Source of the DNA: Chryseobacterium mucoviscidosis
Lineage (GTDB): Bacteria > Bacteroidota > Bacteroidia > Flavobacteriales > Weeksellaceae
Direction of reading: 5' to 3'
Assembly (NCBI RefSeq): GCF_002177115.1
Contig: NZ_MVAG01000128.1
Location: 62,001-126,000 of the forward strand
Length of the DNA stretch: 64,000 nt
Shown here: positions 1 to 10,659 of the stretch, one piece after another
How the letters are laid out: each line of letters opens with the position of its first letter
How positions within the stretch are numbered: position 1 is the stretch's first letter
The notes under the pieces: model-generated
Seen by the model: only the letters and a program-made list of their open reading frames with translations
What the model was told of the DNA's origin: nothing
The model's database searches: none
Translations under genes and position numbers: made by a program

Positions 1-140
1 TTGATTGGTAAAAAGTTTTCAAAAGAGCAAAAAAGATTCTATAAAAAGACTTTGCTGAGTGAAACGCCTTTGCGAACAAAAAATATTTTCAAAATTTTAA
101 AGAAAAATCTTTGCGGACTTTGCGTTAAAAATCAAAAAAA

Positions 141-422
141 ATGAATAAAAACCTCAACATAAAAGAAATCGACAGAATCATCGAAATGGCGTGGGAAGAC
201 CGAACACCGTTTGAAGCGATACAATTTCAGTTTGGAATCAGTGAATCGGAAGTAATTGAACTGATGCGTTCGGAGCTGAAAGAATCGAGTTTTAAGCTTT
301 GGAGAAAAAGAGTGAATTCGGGAGTGAGCCAGAAACATCTGAAAAAAAGAAGCGAAGAAATCAACCGCTTTAAATGCAGCAGACAGAGAATTATCAGCAA
401 TAATAAAATTTCTAAAAGATAA
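141..422 (+). CDS. TIGR03643/DUF2805 family protein
   Basis: A 93-residue basic protein. It opens with a helical segment containing MAWEDRTPFEAI and continues through FGISESEVIELMR, which reads like a small helix-turn-helix. The centre and length match the DUF2805 (TIGR03643) family, whose function is unknown. The C-terminal third is rich in Lys, Arg and Ser. The ATG follows an A-rich stretch, the normal start context here. It stands alone, with repeat-like DNA on both sides (about 11-60 and 461-505 share AAAGAGCAAAAAAG). Family assignment is from memory of the conserved core; a nucleic-acid-binding role is only an inference from charge and the HTH-like segment. Confidence 0.75.
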   Translation: MNKNLNIKEIDRIIEMAWEDRTPFEAIQFQFGISESEVIELMRSELKESSFKLWRKRVNSGVSQKHLKKRSEEINRFKCSRQRIISNNKISKR

Positions 423-513
423 ATTTTACCACAAAAGTCACAAAAGAATTGTTTGGAAATAAAGTTTTGCAAAAGAGCAAAAAAGCATTGTAAATAGACA
501 CTTTATTTCGTCA

Positions 514-601
514 GACAGGATAAACTAAGCTCAGGCTGACAATTAAAAGATAATTAAACGAATAGTATTAGAGATGTCACACTGAGCCTGTCGAAGTGTA
601 T
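514..601. repeat. Two short Bacteroidota-type intergenic repeats
   Basis: At 514-541 GTCAGACAGG is followed by GCTCAGGCTGACA, and at 575-601 stands GTCACACTGAGCCTGTCGAA. The second resembles, in reverse complement, GTCATACTGAGTTTGTGGAA near 57206-57232, so it belongs to a dispersed repeat family. Confidence 0.6.
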
Positions 602-652
602 CAAAATATAAAACTGTATGAACTTCGTGTTCAAAACATTAAAATAAAAATT

Positions 653-1351
653 ATGAAAAATATCGTCATCATCGGTTGCGGAAAGGGAATCGGATTAGCA
701 ACGGCAAAAATTCTTGCAGAACAACACAAAATCATTGGAATTTCCAGAACGGAAAATCACGAACTGAATCATCCGAATATCGAATTCCACACAATGGATA
801 TTCTTTCGGGAAATTTAGATGAAATTACTTTCCCTGAAGTAGTGGATGGATTGGTTTATGCACCGGGAAGCATTAATTTAAAACCTTTTAACCGACTTTC
901 TTTAGATGATTTTAAGAATGATTTTGAAATCAATGTTTTGGGAGCAGTTAAAATTATTCAGAAACTGTTGCCGAATCTTAAAAAGTCGGAAAGTGCCTCT
1001 GTTGTGCTTTTCAGTTCCGTTGCGGCAAAGTTGGGGATGCCTTTTCACGCTTCAATTGCGGCGAGTAAAAATGCAGTGGAAGGTCTTACGAAAAGTCTGG
1101 CGGCGGAATTTTCGGCTCAGAAAATCAGAGTGAATGCGATTGCACCGTCTTTAACGGACACGAATTTAGCATCACAGCTTTTAGCAACACCCGAGAAAAG
1201 AGAAGCGTCTGCGAAAAGACATCCGTTGCAAAGAGTGGGAACGGCGGAAGAAATCGCGGAAATGACGGCTTTCCTTGTTTCGGATAAATCTTCATGGATT
1301 ACAGGACAGGTTTTCGGAATTGATGGCGGAATGGGAAGTGTTAAGCTTTAG
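653..1351 (+). CDS. SDR family oxidoreductase (atypical, catalytic Tyr replaced)
   Basis: A Rossmann-fold short-chain dehydrogenase of 232 residues, predicted to use NAD(P)H on an unknown substrate. The N-terminus has the dinucleotide loop GCGKGIG (residues 8-14), then the family blocks for the central strand and Ser (FSSVAAK) and the tail GQVFGIDGGMG. In the catalytic YxxxK motif the Lys is present near residue 139, but the position four residues earlier is Ile (IAASK), so the usual Tyr is missing. A His and a Ser just upstream (FHASIAASK) are typical of a divergent SDR subgroup. The frame is open from 596, but the ATG at 653 puts the start directly before the Rossmann strand. A single gene with no operon partner visible. 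Confidence 0.85.
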   Translation: MKNIVIIGCGKGIGLATAKILAEQHKIIGISRTENHELNHPNIEFHTMDILSGNLDEITFPEVVDGLVYAPGSINLKPFNRLSLDDFKNDFEINVLGAVKIIQKLLPNLKKSESASVVLFSSVAAKLGMPFHASIAASKNAVEGLTKSLAAEFSAQKIRVNAIAPSLTDTNLASQLLATPEKREASAKRHPLQRVGTAEEIAEMTAFLVSDKSSWITGQVFGIDGGMGSVKL

Positions 1352-1434
1352 GGTTAGTGAGTTGGAGAGTTTGAGGGTTGGAGAGTTTGAGGGGTTTGAG
1401 CGTTGGAGGGTTGAAAGTTGAAGCGTTGGAGGAT
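1352..1434. repeat. Degenerate tandem repeat, GTTGGAG/GTTTGAG units
   Basis: This stretch is built from imperfect repeats of GAGGGTTGGAGAGTTT-like units, strongly purine/T skewed. Related sequence in both orientations occurs at 29543-29620 after another + strand gene, so it is a dispersed family rather than a local accident. Confidence 0.6.
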
Positions 1435-1489
1435 TTAGATTCTTAAACCTCTTTATAAGATTATAAAAAAATATTTAAAATACTTAGAT

Positions 1490-1497
1490 TAAATTTG
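1490..1497 (+). promoter_or_regulatory. Putative -7 element TAAATTTG before the MarR gene
   Basis: TAAATTTG fits the Bacteroidota -7 consensus TAnnTTTG. It ends only 4 nt before the ATG at 1502, so transcription would begin at or next to the start codon and give a near-leaderless mRNA. No clear -33 TTG is seen. Confidence 0.4.
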
Positions 1498-1501
1498 CAC
1501 T

Positions 1502-2170
1502 ATGAATACTGATTTTTTCATTGATTTGCTGCATCAGGTTAAAGAATTTGAAAATTCCGAAGCTTATAAACCTCACTCTACGGTCGAGGATTTCCGTCTT
1601 TGGCTGAATGATAAAAAATACAGAAAAGAGAGCCCGACCAAGCTTTTTAAAAATGAACAGCATCAGGTTTCTTTCACAGAAAATGAAATCTGCAAACAGG
1701 TTCTGCTTTTGGGACGATATTCTAAACAACTGATCCGAAAGGGACTGAATGATTTTCCTGAACTCGCCAATGAAGAATTTACCTATCTCTACCGACTGAA
1801 AGATGAACCGAATCTGACTAAAATTCAACTGATTGAAAGGAACGGGCACGAAAAACAGACGGGAACCCAAATCATCAAACGTCTTCTGGAATATGGCTTA
1901 ATCGAAGAAAAGAACGACAGCGAAGATAAAAGAAGCAAGCGTCTCAATATCACCGAAAAAGGTGAAGATTATTTCCACCGTTCTGTTGAAAAGGTAAATA
2001 TGACGTCGAGAATTCTTGCCGGAAAACTGGAAAACAAAGAAAAAACCGAACTTCTGGAATTGCTGAGGAAGCTGAATGATTTTCACTCGCATGTATACTC
2101 GGAATATAGAAATGAAGATATTGGAAAAGTTATGGATTTGGTTGCCCACAAAAGGAACTCAGAAATATAA
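1502..2170 (+). CDS. MarR family winged-helix transcriptional regulator
   Basis: A 222-residue cytosolic DNA-binding protein. The central part reads as a MarR fold: a helix with DEPNLTKIQLIER, the recognition region HEKQTGTQIIKRLLEYGLIEE, then the wing with the typical EDKRSKRLNITEKG. Helices before and after would form the dimer interface. It is longer than the usual 140-170 residues because of an N-terminal extension of about 60 residues (EDFRLWLNDKKYRKES). The ligand and targets cannot be read from sequence; it has no close divergent partner, so autoregulation or a remote target are both possible. A -7-like element lies immediately upstream of the start. Confidence 0.85.
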   Translation: MNTDFFIDLLHQVKEFENSEAYKPHSTVEDFRLWLNDKKYRKESPTKLFKNEQHQVSFTENEICKQVLLLGRYSKQLIRKGLNDFPELANEEFTYLYRLKDEPNLTKIQLIERNGHEKQTGTQIIKRLLEYGLIEEKNDSEDKRSKRLNITEKGEDYFHRSVEKVNMTSRILAGKLENKEKTELLELLRKLNDFHSHVYSEYRNEDIGKVMDLVAHKRNSEI

Positions 2171-2419
2171 TCAATCTAAAATTTTAAAACTACTGAAACT
2201 TTCAGACATTTTTATTTTGTTTGAAAGTTTTGTGCTATTTTACATATTTTCAGTTTATTTTAATTTGTCATACACTACATTTTTCGTGTAATACAAATTA
2301 TAGCGTAATTTTCATCAGATAGCGGAGATTGTGATTCGCCATAATGGTACGATTTTTTATTTTAAAATTTAATTAATCCGGTTCCTGAAATACCATTATT
2401 AAATCACAAAATTCTATAT

Positions 2420-3016
2420 ATGTTAATATCTGAAAAACTTTTATTAGACTACGGTGCAGAAGAAGAATCTTTTGATCGTAATGAAACTATTTTTAATGAA
2501 GGGGAAAAACCGAAATATTATTATCAGGTTGTAAAAGGCAGGATAAAGCTCAACCATTACAATGATGAAGGCAGGGAACTTATTCTTGCCATTCTGGACA
2601 GAGGACTGAGTGTATGCGAACTTTTGCTGTTCATTGATCAGACCTATCCAGTAAATGCCGTTACTTTTGAAAAATGTACTGTATTAAGACTTTCAAAAAG
2701 AAGTTTTGAAAAGCTTCTTGACGAGAATCCTGAAATTTCAAGAGACATCAACAAATTCTTGTCCGAAAGACTTTATTACAAATATATTATGCTGGAAAAC
2801 AATTCGTCTCTTCGTCCGGAAATAAGAATTGTGGGGGTTTTAGATTATCATAAAAGTTTTTATGAAGGCCAGTCGAAATATTCCTATGAAGTTCCGCTAA
2901 CCCGACAGCAAATTGCCGCTATTACCGCCTTAAGAGTTGAAACAGTGGTGAGAGCTGTGAAAAAGCTGGAAAAAGAGGAATATCTGAAAATCATCAACAG
3001 AAAAATCTTTGTCTGA
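2420..3016 (+). CDS. Crp/Fnr family transcriptional regulator
   Basis: A 198-residue regulator with an N-terminal cyclic-nucleotide-binding-type beta roll (FNEGEKPKYYYQVVKGRIKL, then GRELILAILDRGLSVCE) and a C-terminal winged helix (LTRQQIAAITALRVETVVRA). The glycine-rich phosphate-binding segment of true CRP is not conserved, and no FNR-type Cys cluster is present, so the effector is unknown. About 250 nt of AT-rich DNA separates it from the MarR gene; within that gap AATGGTA (2342-2348) and TACCATT (2391-2397) form a distant inverted pair that could be an operator, though this is weak. A second Crp-like gene is at 38185-38793. Confidence 0.9.
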   Translation: MLISEKLLLDYGAEEESFDRNETIFNEGEKPKYYYQVVKGRIKLNHYNDEGRELILAILDRGLSVCELLLFIDQTYPVNAVTFEKCTVLRLSKRSFEKLLDENPEISRDINKFLSERLYYKYIMLENNSSLRPEIRIVGVLDYHKSFYEGQSKYSYEVPLTRQQIAAITALRVETVVRAVKKLEKEEYLKIINRKIFV

Positions 3017-3103
3017 TCTTTTCATACCACAGTTGTGTGTTTTGAGCCAAAGTGGTCTTATAGTTGCAGATTCACCAGCAACCAAACACTAAAATAGTAT
3101 ATT

Positions 3104-3736
3104 ATGGAAACAAAAACCGCAACTAAAAAAACACCTGCGAAAAAATCAGCACCAACAAAAAACGCAGCAAAATCAAATGCCAAAACTCCAACAAAGGCAA
3201 TCTCTAAAACTTCAACAAAAGCAACCTCTAAAACTCCGGCAAAGAAAAACGCGGCAAAAGAGCTAAAAGACCTTTTTGAAGATTCTTTGAAAGACATTTA
3301 CTGGGCAGAAAAAGCTTTACTGAAAGCGTTGCCTACCATGATGAAGAATGCAACGCATGAAAAACTGAAAAAAGCAATAGAAAATCATATAGTTGAAACC
3401 GAAGGTCATGTGGAAAGACTGGAAGAATGTTTCAAAGCTTTAGGCAAAAAAGCTCAGGCTAAAAAATGTGATGCGATGCAGGGTTTACTGGATGAAGGAA
3501 AAAGCATTATTGAAGAAACAGAACCCGGAGCTGTAAGAGATGCCGGAATTATTGCCGCAGCACAGAAGGTTGAGCATTATGAAATTGCCACCTACGGAAC
3601 TTTAGCAGCTTTCGCAAAATTACTGGAAGAAAAAGAGTGCCTTCAGCATCTTCTAAGTACTTTAGAAGAAGAAAAAAAGTGTGATGAGCTGCTTACAAAA
3701 GTTGCAGACACCAATCTTAACAGCAAAGCATTGTAA
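3104..3736 (+). CDS. DUF892 (YciE/YciF-like) ferritin-like protein with histone-like N-terminal tail
   Basis: This 210-residue protein has two parts. Residues 1 to about 50 are almost only Lys, Ala, Thr, Pro and Ser, with repeated TPAKK and SKTSTKA units like a histone H1 tail. Residues from about 52 onward match the DUF892 four-helix ferritin-like family (KELKDLFEDSLKDIYWAEKA, then ENHIVETEGHVERLEE), which in other bacteria is linked to general stress. The conserved Glu and His positions for a metal site are visible in the helices. The fusion suggests a stress protein tethered to DNA, somewhat like Dps, but that role is inferred. It is monocistronic and followed by a strong terminator. Confidence 0.88.
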   Translation: METKTATKKTPAKKSAPTKNAAKSNAKTPTKAISKTSTKATSKTPAKKNAAKELKDLFEDSLKDIYWAEKALLKALPTMMKNATHEKLKKAIENHIVETEGHVERLEECFKALGKKAQAKKCDAMQGLLDEGKSIIEETEPGAVRDAGIIAAAQKVEHYEIATYGTLAAFAKLLEEKECLQHLLSTLEEEKKCDELLTKVADTNLNSKAL

Positions 3737-3775
3737 AATATTTTACGGAAGGTAAAAGAACTTTTAAATCAAATA

Positions 3776-3807
3776 AATAGAGCTTGATCATTCAGGCTCT
3801 ATTTTTT
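3776..3807 (+). terminator. Rho-independent terminator after the DUF892 gene
   Basis: AATAGAGC pairs with GCTCTATT (3776-3783 and 3796-3803). Pairing continues inward to a TCAT loop, giving about 12 bp, followed by a T run. Confidence 0.85.
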
Positions 3808-3834
3808 ATTTGCTATGAAAACGATGTGGTTAAT

Positions 3835-3861
3835 AAAAAAGCAGCCCTGAATGACTGCTTT
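3835..3861 (-). terminator. Terminator after the sugar dehydrogenase gene
   Basis: On the minus strand AAAGCAG and CTGCTTT (3855-3861 and 3838-3844) form a hairpin followed by a T-rich tail, just beyond the stop codon of the gene at 3883-5190. Confidence 0.75.
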
Positions 3862-3882
3862 CTGACACTCTATTGAATTTCA

Positions 3883-5190
3883 TTAATTTTTACGAGATAC
3901 TCTCCAGACAATTCCTCCTACATCATCTGCGACCAGTAAAGACCCATCTGCCATCTGCAAAACACCAACCGGTCTTCCGTAAACATCTCCTTTTGCTTCA
4001 TTTGCTATAAAACCTGTAAGAAAAGGCTGATATGAACCGGAAGGTTTTCCGTTTTTAAAAGGGACAAAAGCAACCTGATATCCTACCAAAGATGAGCGGT
4101 TCCATGATCCGTGCTGTCCGATAAAAGCTCCGTTTTTATATTTTTCGGGAAATTGTGATCCTGTATAAAATGTTAACCCTAAAGATGCAGTATGACTTCC
4201 CAAAGGAACATCCGGAACGATGGTTTTCTGTACAAGATCCGGTCTTTCTCCTTTTCTCCTCGGATCTTCATTTTTACCGAAATAGGAATACGGCCAGCCA
4301 TAAAAAGCATTCTGTTTTACACTGGTAAGATAATCCGGAACCAGATCATCGCCCAATTCATCTCTTTCATTTACGACAGTCCAGAGTTCTCCGGTTACGG
4401 GATTCCAGCTCATTCCAACAGGATTTCTGAGACCGGCTGCGTAGATCTTCTCCCCGCTTCCATCAGGATTTACTTCTAAGATATTGGCTCTCCTCACCTC
4501 TTTATCCATTCCGTTTTCGCCGACATTACTTCCCGATCCTACAGAAATATAGATTTTAGATTTGTCTTTGTTTGCTATTAAATTTCTCGTCCAGTGATTG
4601 TTGTATCCACCCGCAGGAAGATTTACGATCTTTTTCCCAGGTTTTGAAATCTTCGTATCTCCCAATTTGTAAGGATAAACCCATAAACCATCGGTATTAG
4701 CAACATAAAACTGATCATTGATGATGAGCATTCCGTATGGCTGATTAAGATTGGCTAAAAATACGCTGGAAGATTCAGGAATTCCGTCTTTATTGGCATC
4801 GCGATAGAGAATTATTCTGTTGGCAGATTTTCCTCCTACTTCAGCATCACTTTTTCCACTAATATCGTTTTTAATTTTCTCCGAAACGGTACGTTCAGAA
4901 TTAGACAACACCACAAATACGTCTCCATTCTCAGCCTGAATCATATTTCTGGGGCTTTTAATATTTTCTGCAAATCTTGTCACGGTAAATCCTTCAGGAG
5001 CAACAGGCGCTTTTCCTTTAGACCATCCCAATACGTTGCTGAATTTTGTCTTGCTGTTTTTTTCATCCGGTGCAGGAAGCTTCAGTGTATCTGTTTTAGT
5101 TACCGCAGTGTTGTTTTCTGCTTTGTCATTTTTATTTTCTTTACAGCTCAACGTGAGTAAAGTTAACATGGGTAGAAAATAATGTTTCAT
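3883..5190 (-). CDS. PQQ-dependent sugar dehydrogenase-like lipoprotein (sorbosone dehydrogenase family)
   Basis: A 435-residue exported lipoprotein: signal peptide with lipobox LTLSC near residue 16, a short charged linker, then a beta-propeller of the soluble glucose/sorbosone dehydrogenase family. Recognisable blocks include RFAENIKSPRNMIQAENGD, GLRNPVGMSWNP followed by WTVVNERDELGDD, PDVPLGSHTASLGLTFY, and a closing DGSLLVADD segment. Family members use PQQ and Ca to oxidise sugars or related polyols; whether this one binds PQQ cannot be decided by eye, and no PQQ biosynthesis genes are in the window. It is expected to sit in the periplasm or on the outer membrane. It is monocistronic, with a 178-bp gap to the divergent receiver gene. 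Confidence 0.85.
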   Translation of the reverse strand: MKHYFLPMLTLLTLSCKENKNDKAENNTAVTKTDTLKLPAPDEKNSKTKFSNVLGWSKGKAPVAPEGFTVTRFAENIKSPRNMIQAENGDVFVVLSNSERTVSEKIKNDISGKSDAEVGGKSANRIILYRDANKDGIPESSSVFLANLNQPYGMLIINDQFYVANTDGLWVYPYKLGDTKISKPGKKIVNLPAGGYNNHWTRNLIANKDKSKIYISVGSGSNVGENGMDKEVRRANILEVNPDGSGEKIYAAGLRNPVGMSWNPVTGELWTVVNERDELGDDLVPDYLTSVKQNAFYGWPYSYFGKNEDPRRKGERPDLVQKTIVPDVPLGSHTASLGLTFYTGSQFPEKYKNGAFIGQHGSWNRSSLVGYQVAFVPFKNGKPSGSYQPFLTGFIANEAKGDVYGRPVGVLQMADGSLLVADDVGGIVWRVSRKN

Positions 5191-5368
5191 ATATTTTAAG
5201 TTGTGGTTTTGTTTCTCAGAGATTACAAAAAGTATTCCTTTAATAAAATAACTTATATCGATGAATATTATTAACCGATTTCTTCCGAATCAGATAAAAT
5301 TGATCTTGAATTTTTCATTAATTTAAGATTTCGTTTAAGATTGGCTTTGTTTTTGCGATGCAACGGAT

Positions 5369-5740
5369 ATGAAAACAATTTTTATCGTTGAAGATGAGAC
5401 AGGCATCAGAGATGCATTGCAGCTACTCCTGTCATTTGAGAATTATGATGTACGTTCTTTCGCCAATGCTGAAGCATTTAACAACAGAGATCAATCCGTA
5501 GTTCCCGATATTTTTATCATGGATGTGAAATTACCGGATGGTTTGGGAACAGATTTATGCAACCAGATCAAAGAAAATCCCGCAACCTCTCATATTCCCG
5601 TAATGATTATCAGCGCTCATGCAAAAGCGGCAAACGTTGTAAACTCCTGCAAAGCGGATGTTTTTATCCCAAAACCTTTTGATATTGATGATGTTATTTT
5701 GAAGATTGAAGATTTGATAAAACAGCCTAACCTTCAATAA
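5369..5740 (+). CDS. Stand-alone response regulator receiver protein
   Basis: A 123-residue CheY-like receiver domain with no output domain. The acidic pocket is VEDE (residues 7-10), the phosphoacceptor is Asp52 in IMDVKLPDG, the switch Ser is Ser82 (ISAH) and the conserved Lys is Lys102 (PKPF). All residues for phosphorylation are intact, so it should be functional. No histidine kinase is adjacent; signalling would go through protein interaction or a phosphorelay coded elsewhere. It ends in a strong terminator, so it is transcribed alone. Confidence 0.9.
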   Translation: MKTIFIVEDETGIRDALQLLLSFENYDVRSFANAEAFNNRDQSVVPDIFIMDVKLPDGLGTDLCNQIKENPATSHIPVMIISAHAKAANVVNSCKADVFIPKPFDIDDVILKIEDLIKQPNLQ

Positions 5741-5765
5741 ATTAACATTGCCTTACTATAAATAG

Positions 5766-5797
5766 ATCCTCCAAATTTAAATTTTGGAGGATTTTTA
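5766..5797 (+). terminator. Terminator after the receiver gene
   Basis: ATCCTCCAAA (5766-5775) pairs with TTTGGAGGAT (5783-5792), followed by TTTTT. Confidence 0.85.
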
Positions 5798-6071
5798 ATT
5801 GATAATATTATGAATTTCGGTAAACAGATTTGGAAAACTTAACATTTAAATAATTATAAAACCTGGTGAGTTTAAAAATAAGTACTTGTAATATTGATTA
5901 TTTTTAAATTTTAGAAAATTTAACTGGCAGTAAAATTTATTCTCAACTGCTTTTTTTAACAGATTTTATGTTCAATAACTCAACAAAAAGGCTTTAATTT
6001 TAAACAAGTTAAAATACTTTATATTATTTATTTATGATTTTAATTTAGTTGTACAATTTTCTAAAAATGCG
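5798..6071. other. Intergenic DNA upstream of gcvP
   Basis: AT-rich, with no ORF and no RNA structure I can recognise. I looked for a glycine riboswitch core and did not find one. The gcvP promoter lies at its right end. Confidence 0.5.
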
Positions 6072-6079
6072 TAATTTTA
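6049..6079 (+). promoter_or_regulatory. Putative gcvP promoter
   Basis: TTG at 6049-6051 and TAATTTTA at 6072-6079 are 20 nt apart and fit the Bacteroidota TTG/TAnnTTTG pattern apart from the last base. The leader would be about 30 nt. Confidence 0.45.
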
Positions 6080-6115
6080 CGAATCTTTTTTACAAACAAA
6101 ATCTAATAAATAAAA

Positions 6116-8974
<2,859 letters not shown>

Positions 8975-8995
8975 TTAGAAGTTTTAGATAAAGTA

Positions 8996-9026
8996 AATCC
9001 CTTTCAGTGATGAGAGGGATTTTTTA
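8996..9026 (+). terminator. gcvP terminator
   Basis: AATCCCTTTCA (8996-9006) pairs with TGAGAGGGATT (9011-9021), with one G-T pair, followed by a T run. Confidence 0.85.
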
Positions 9027-9027
9027 T

Positions 9028-9060
9028 GTCATTGCGAGGAGCGAAGCGACGAAGCAATCT
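9028..9060. repeat. REP-like dispersed repeat (GTCATTGCGAGGAGCGAAGC type)
   Basis: The stretch contains GAGCGAAGCGACGAAGCAA and begins GTCATTGCGAGG. A diverged copy in the opposite orientation is at 30946-30972 (ends TCATCGCAATGAC). Repeats of this form are widespread between genes in Bacteroidota. Confidence 0.65.
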
Positions 9061-9080
9061 TGTTTGGAAGCCTAAGACTT

Positions 9081-9897
9081 TCAATTTCTAATTAAAAAAT
9101 TGATGTTCAAAATTAAAAAGTGAAGAAAAACACCTATTCCGATACAATAAATTATAAAATAATGAAAGGAATAAAATATATTGGCTATTGGTGTTATTGG
9201 AGACATATTTCCTGTAAATATTGAAGATATACTATAAGGAAGTACTGTTGCAAATGTCCAAAAATTATTTCTATCAAGTTCTGCCTTTTTTACTTTATAA
9301 TATTGAAGTTCATTTTTAAGATAGTTAATATTATTGTTTAAGACACTTTCAAATTTAGTTGAATCTATTTCTTCTCGACTTCCAAAATGTATCCAATTTG
9401 TTTTTTAAAACTCCTTCTTTATTAAATATATAAATAGTTCCCACGAAATCTCGTCGGATATTGAAATTAACGTCGCAGTGAATTACATAATCTCTTGTAA
9501 AAGTTAATCGCTTTAATTCCTTTATTTGCATTTTTAAAATACTATAATTCGAAAGTTTAATCTCTTCAAGATCTTTAATCTCATGTGGAAGAGACCGCGA
9601 ATCATTAATCCACTCATTAAGAACTATCTTTTTTTGATTGGTGTGAATAGTAGTTTTAAACTCAAAACTGGCTGGGTTATTTTTGAGCATTAAGGTATAT
9701 ATAAAAGGAAAAATAATCAAATGTAAGGTTAATAGTAAAGAAAGAGAAACAAGTGTAAATTTATATTTTTCATTCTGCTTATTTTTCGAAACTCGATATA
9801 TAAAAACACAAATAGATAGAAGAAATAATATTAGAAATATTGTTGAAAAAGATTCACCAATTCCGAATGATATTCTGTTTGTTAAAATTGTTTTCAT
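9081..9897 (-). pseudogene. Frameshifted membrane protein gene of unknown function
   Basis: The first frame codes 180 residues: two N-terminal membrane helices (about 15-35 and 48-68), then a soluble domain, ending at 9355. At the A6 run (plus-strand T6, 9401-9406) removing one A joins it to a second open frame without any stop until 9081. That frame reads HFGSREEIDSTKFE and NYLKNELQYYKV and has two more hydrophobic helices (PYSISSIF region and a stretch ending HFLIL). The restored protein would be about 271 residues with four membrane segments. The join is smooth and the second frame looks coding throughout, so I call one gene broken by a one-base insertion, or a homopolymer sequencing error. 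Family not recognised. It lies after a terminator, so it is probably separate from the operon upstream. Confidence 0.75.
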
Positions 9898-9934
9898 TCA
9901 TGTAAGGTTTAAAAATTATTTTTTGATAAATATT

Positions 9935-9963
9935 AAACTCCCTTTCATCCTGAAAGGGAGTTT
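9935..9963 (-). terminator. Terminator at the end of the 14.3-10 kb operon
   Basis: AAACTCCCTTTC (9935-9946) pairs perfectly with GAAAGGGAGTTT (9952-9963), directly beyond the stop codon of the TPR gene at 9965. The T tract on the minus strand is moderate. Confidence 0.75.
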
Positions 9964-9964
9964 A

Positions 9965-10561
9965 TCAATGAAAATGGAGCAATCCGTAATTAATATTCCT
10001 ATCTACAATTTCACACAAAGCCGTCATCACTTCGCCGTGTTTTCCATCCGGATAGTTTTCCGAATAGTTTTGCTTCAATGCCGAAGAAGTATAATTATTG
10101 TTTCCCTGCAATTCCTTTGTCAAATTAAAAATGTAATTGAGTTCTTTAGCTTCATCTGCATATTTTCCATTCGGGAAAAGACTTTCGTATTTTTGAACCA
10201 AATCATTGGCGGCAATAAATTCGTGCGTATCTTTAATCATCAGCGAACAGAAACCTTCTTCACTGTCAATAAGAAATTTATAAGAATCTACCGCAGATTC
10301 CCAGATGTTTTCTTCACAGGCTTCCGCGTCGAAACCATATTCTAAAGCTTTGGTATAGTGCGATGTTGCACCCCAGTAATCATTCTTGGAAAGATAAATC
10401 ATTGCGCCGATCTGGTTATGGTAGATGGCTTTATTGTCGGGAAATTTTTCGAGTAAATTTTTAGAAAGGTTTAAAGCTTCTCCATAGTTTCCTGCCTGAA
10501 TGGTATTGGAAAGTTCCCAGAAACCGTTTTTCTCTTCTTCTGATGCAAAATTGATTGCCAT
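9965..10561 (-). CDS. TPR-like protein of unknown function
   Basis: A 198-residue acidic protein without a signal peptide, so probably cytosolic. The first half has helix pairs of the tetratricopeptide type (AGNYGEALNLSKNLLEKFPD and then DYWGATSHYTKALEYGFD), with the usual Gly/Ala and Pro spacing. The second half is helical with less clear repeats. It ends the minus-strand series that starts with the AAA+ gene at 14259, with a 98-nt gap to the gene before it and a terminator right after. Function unknown; TPR folds usually mediate protein contacts. Confidence 0.7.
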   Translation of the reverse strand: MAINFASEEEKNGFWELSNTIQAGNYGEALNLSKNLLEKFPDNKAIYHNQIGAMIYLSKNDYWGATSHYTKALEYGFDAEACEENIWESAVDSYKFLIDSEEGFCSLMIKDTHEFIAANDLVQKYESLFPNGKYADEAKELNYIFNLTKELQGNNNYTSSALKQNYSENYPDGKHGEVMTALCEIVDRNINYGLLHFH

Positions 10562-10659
10562 GGTATATTAGTTTTAAATTTAGAGCCCTAAAGTATTAAA
10601 AATGTTTAATTTCAGCTATTATTTAATGAAAACTTTTATATAATTCTAAGATTTTCAAT

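Noticed and set aside
5741..6115. Glycine riboswitch upstream of gcvP
   Set aside because: The conserved aptamer cores could not be found; the region is plain AT-rich DNA with a promoter.
9401..9406. Programmed -1 frameshift at the A_AAA_AAC heptamer in the split membrane-protein gene
   Set aside because: The heptamer is in the right phase for -1 slippage, but the coding continuation lies in the +1 frame. A -1 shift would hit a stop within 12 codons.
9683..10345. 220-codon + strand ORF
   Set aside because: It lies antisense across two minus-strand genes and has no recognisable protein features.
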